Source: Planctomycetota bacterium
GTDB taxonomy: Bacteria; Planctomycetota; SBBH01; JACQRN01
Direction: 5' to 3'
Assembly: GCA_016206515.1 (NCBI GenBank)
Contig: JACQRN010000074.1
Coordinates: 1 to 7,789, forward strand
Length of the DNA: 7,789 bases
In this document: positions 6,430 to 7,789 of the stretch, piece after piece
How positions within the stretch are numbered: position 1 is the stretch's first letter
Layout of the letters: the number at the start of each line of letters is the position of its first letter
Program-made: the position numbers and the translations under genes
Notes under the pieces: generated by a model
The model's database searches: none
What the model was told of the DNA's origin: nothing
Seen by the model: the letters and a program-made list of their open reading frames with translations, nothing else

Positions 6430-7761
6430 GTGCCCGAGCACGCCGCGCTTCCGATCTGGACCGTCACGCCGTTCGCCCTGTTCCTGCTGACGATCGCGGT
6501 CGCGCCCCTGGCGGCGCACCATTTCTGGGAGAGCAACCGGAACAAGGGGATTCTCGCGGCGCTCTTCGCCCTTCCGGTGGTGGGGTACCTCCTGGCGTTC
6601 CAGGACCACGGGGGGCACTGGCTCCTGCACGCCGGGGAGGAGTACGTCTCGTTCATCGCGCTGCTGGCGGCGCTGTTCGTGATCTCGGGGGGGGTGTACG
6701 TCCGCGCCACGCTCCCGGGGACGCCGCTGGTGAACACGGCGATCCTCGCGATCGGCGGCCTTCTGGCGAGCGTCGTGGGGACCACCGGCGCCTCGATGCT
6801 CCTGATCCGGCCGCTCCTGCGCGCCAACGCCAAGCGCGCGCGCAAGGCGCACGCGGTCGTCTTCTTCATCTTCGTCGTCTCCAACTGCGGGGGGCTCCTG
6901 ACGCCGCTGGGGGACCCGCCCCTGTTCCTCGGGTTCCTCAAGGGGGTCCCGTTCGAGTGGACGTTCCGGCTCTGGAAGGAGTGGCTGGTGGTCAATGCCG
7001 CGCTCCTGGTGATCTTCAACTTCCTCGACCAGAGGATGCTCGCGCGCGAGGAGAAGGAACGCTCCGCGCATGTCCTCGACGAGGTCGTCCACACGCGCGA
7101 ATCGTTCGGGATCGACGGCGCGCTCAACCTCCTGTTCCTCCTCGGGGTTGTCGGGGTGATCCTCGCCAGCGGGAACGGCGTGGGGCACGGCGGCGAGCCG
7201 TGGCCCTGGGGGGTCCAGGAGGGGATGATGGCGGCGCTCGCCATCGTCGCCTACCGCTCCACGCGGGGGGAGGTCCGCAAGTCGAACGGCTTCACCTTCA
7301 CGGCGATCAACGAGGTGGCGATCCTGTTCGCCGGGATCTTCGTCACGATGATCCCGGCGCTGCAGGTCCTCAACCAGCACGGGAAGGAGCTCCCCCTGCA
7401 CGCCCCTTGGCAGTTCTTCTGGATGACCGGGGTGCTTTCCTCCTTTCTCGACAACGCCCCGACCTACCTGACGTTCGCGGCGACCGCGTGCGGCAAGGCG
7501 GGGGTGTCGCTCGAGGGGCGCTACCTCGCGGAGTTCCTCGCCACGGGAGGGGGCGCCGCCGCCACGCTCGCGGCGATCTCCTGCGGCGCGGTCCTGATGG
7601 GGGCGAACACCTACATCGGGAACGGCCCGAACTTCATGGTCAAGGCGATCGCGGAGGAGAACGGGGTGAAGATGCCGTCGTTCTTTGGTTATATGGCTTG
7701 GTCTTGCGCGATTTTGATCCCGTTGTTTGTGGCCGTCACTTTCCTTTTCTTCCGGTCCTGA
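6430..7761 (+). CDS. Putative Na+/H+ antiporter, NhaD/CitMHS-like ion transporter
   Basis: A 443-residue inner-membrane transporter with about 11-12 hydrophobic segments, from TVTPFALFLLTIAVAPLAA near the N-terminus to AILIPLFVAVTFLFF at the end. It shows the signatures of the ion-transporter superfamily with two re-entrant repeats: SNCGGLLTPLGDPPLFLG (S151, N152, D162) in the first half, SFLDNAPTYLTF (D341, N342) and GANTYIGNGPN (N398, N401) in the second. In NhaD-type proteins such polar residues form the cation site. Relatives are usually annotated as sodium:proton antiporter or putative citrate transporter; the TPxGDPP and DNAPT motifs favour cation/proton exchange, but the substrate is not proven. 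GTG 6430 is the first possible start because an in-frame TAG lies at 6418-6420; there is no Shine-Dalgarno. The last ~75 bases use T-ending codons unlike the rest. Transport class is solid; ion specificity is inferred. Confidence 0.88.
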   Translation: MPEHAALPIWTVTPFALFLLTIAVAPLAAHHFWESNRNKGILAALFALPVVGYLLAFQDHGGHWLLHAGEEYVSFIALLAALFVISGGVYVRATLPGTPLVNTAILAIGGLLASVVGTTGASMLLIRPLLRANAKRARKAHAVVFFIFVVSNCGGLLTPLGDPPLFLGFLKGVPFEWTFRLWKEWLVVNAALLVIFNFLDQRMLAREEKERSAHVLDEVVHTRESFGIDGALNLLFLLGVVGVILASGNGVGHGGEPWPWGVQEGMMAALAIVAYRSTRGEVRKSNGFTFTAINEVAILFAGIFVTMIPALQVLNQHGKELPLHAPWQFFWMTGVLSSFLDNAPTYLTFAATACGKAGVSLEGRYLAEFLATGGGAAATLAAISCGAVLMGANTYIGNGPNFMVKAIAEENGVKMPSFFGYMAWSCAILIPLFVAVTFLFFRS

Positions 7762-7770
7762 TCGAGGTAG

Positions 7771-7789
7771 GGCGGGGTTCATCCCCGCC
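7771..7789. repeat. Perfect 7-bp hairpin at the window edge
   Basis: GGCGGGG (7771-7777) and CCCCGCC (7783-7789) pair perfectly around the loop TTCAT, nine bases after the antiporter stop. No T-run is visible because the window ends here, so it may be the stem of an intrinsic terminator or the start of a short dispersed GC-rich palindrome; the preceding TAG could extend the stem if CTA follows. Cut by the edge. Confidence 0.55.

Noticed and set aside
6226..7782. 518-codon open frame on the minus strand
   Set aside because: It is antisense to the antiporter, whose membrane segments and motifs are clear. The translated product is a low-complexity charged sequence.

Overview
This is a high-GC bacterial window (strong preference for G or C at codon third positions). 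It carries five genes, all on the + strand, with short intergenic gaps. The first gene is cut by the left edge. No tRNA, rRNA, CRISPR array, transposase or phage gene was seen. A signal-peptide lipoprotein and a PpiD/SurA-type protein point to a cell with an outer membrane. The gene set and compact style recall high-GC environmental lineages such as Planctomycetota or Acidobacteriota, but nothing here fixes the phylum.

Layout: (1) 2-2494, the C-terminal 830 residues of an isoleucyl-tRNA synthetase of the eukaryote-like (type 2) class, with the editing domain, a variant KMSKS loop (MHKS) and the long C-terminal domain of that class. (2) 2495-2588, a 94-base gap with a weak promoter candidate. 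(3) 2589-2876, a 95-residue soluble helical protein of unknown function. (4) 2842-4419, a predicted lipoprotein with a PQQ/BamB-like beta-propeller, whose start overlaps gene 3 by 35 bases. (5) 4427-6298, a membrane-anchored PpiD/SurA-like protein that seems to lack a parvulin catalytic domain. (6) 6299-6429, an intergenic region holding a long imperfect palindrome built from GCGAAGC heptamers. It follows a 9-bp hairpin at the end of gene 5 and precedes a possible leaderless promoter. (7) 6430-7761, a polytopic ion transporter of the NhaD/CitMHS-like type, probably a Na+/H+ antiporter. (8) 7762-7789, a short tail with a perfect 7-bp hairpin at the window edge.

Genes 3-5 are packed like one operon (35-base overlap, then a 7-base gap). 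A BamB-like lipoprotein next to a SurA/PpiD-like anchored chaperone suggests a role in envelope protein folding or outer-membrane assembly. That is inference from fold and context, not from direct homology to Bam components. The tRNA synthetase and the antiporter look like independent housekeeping neighbours.

I did not find a convincing new multi-gene system. The most unusual items are the heptamer palindrome with its candidate leaderless promoter, the uncharacterised small gene overlapping the propeller lipoprotein, and the parvulin-less PpiD-like protein.
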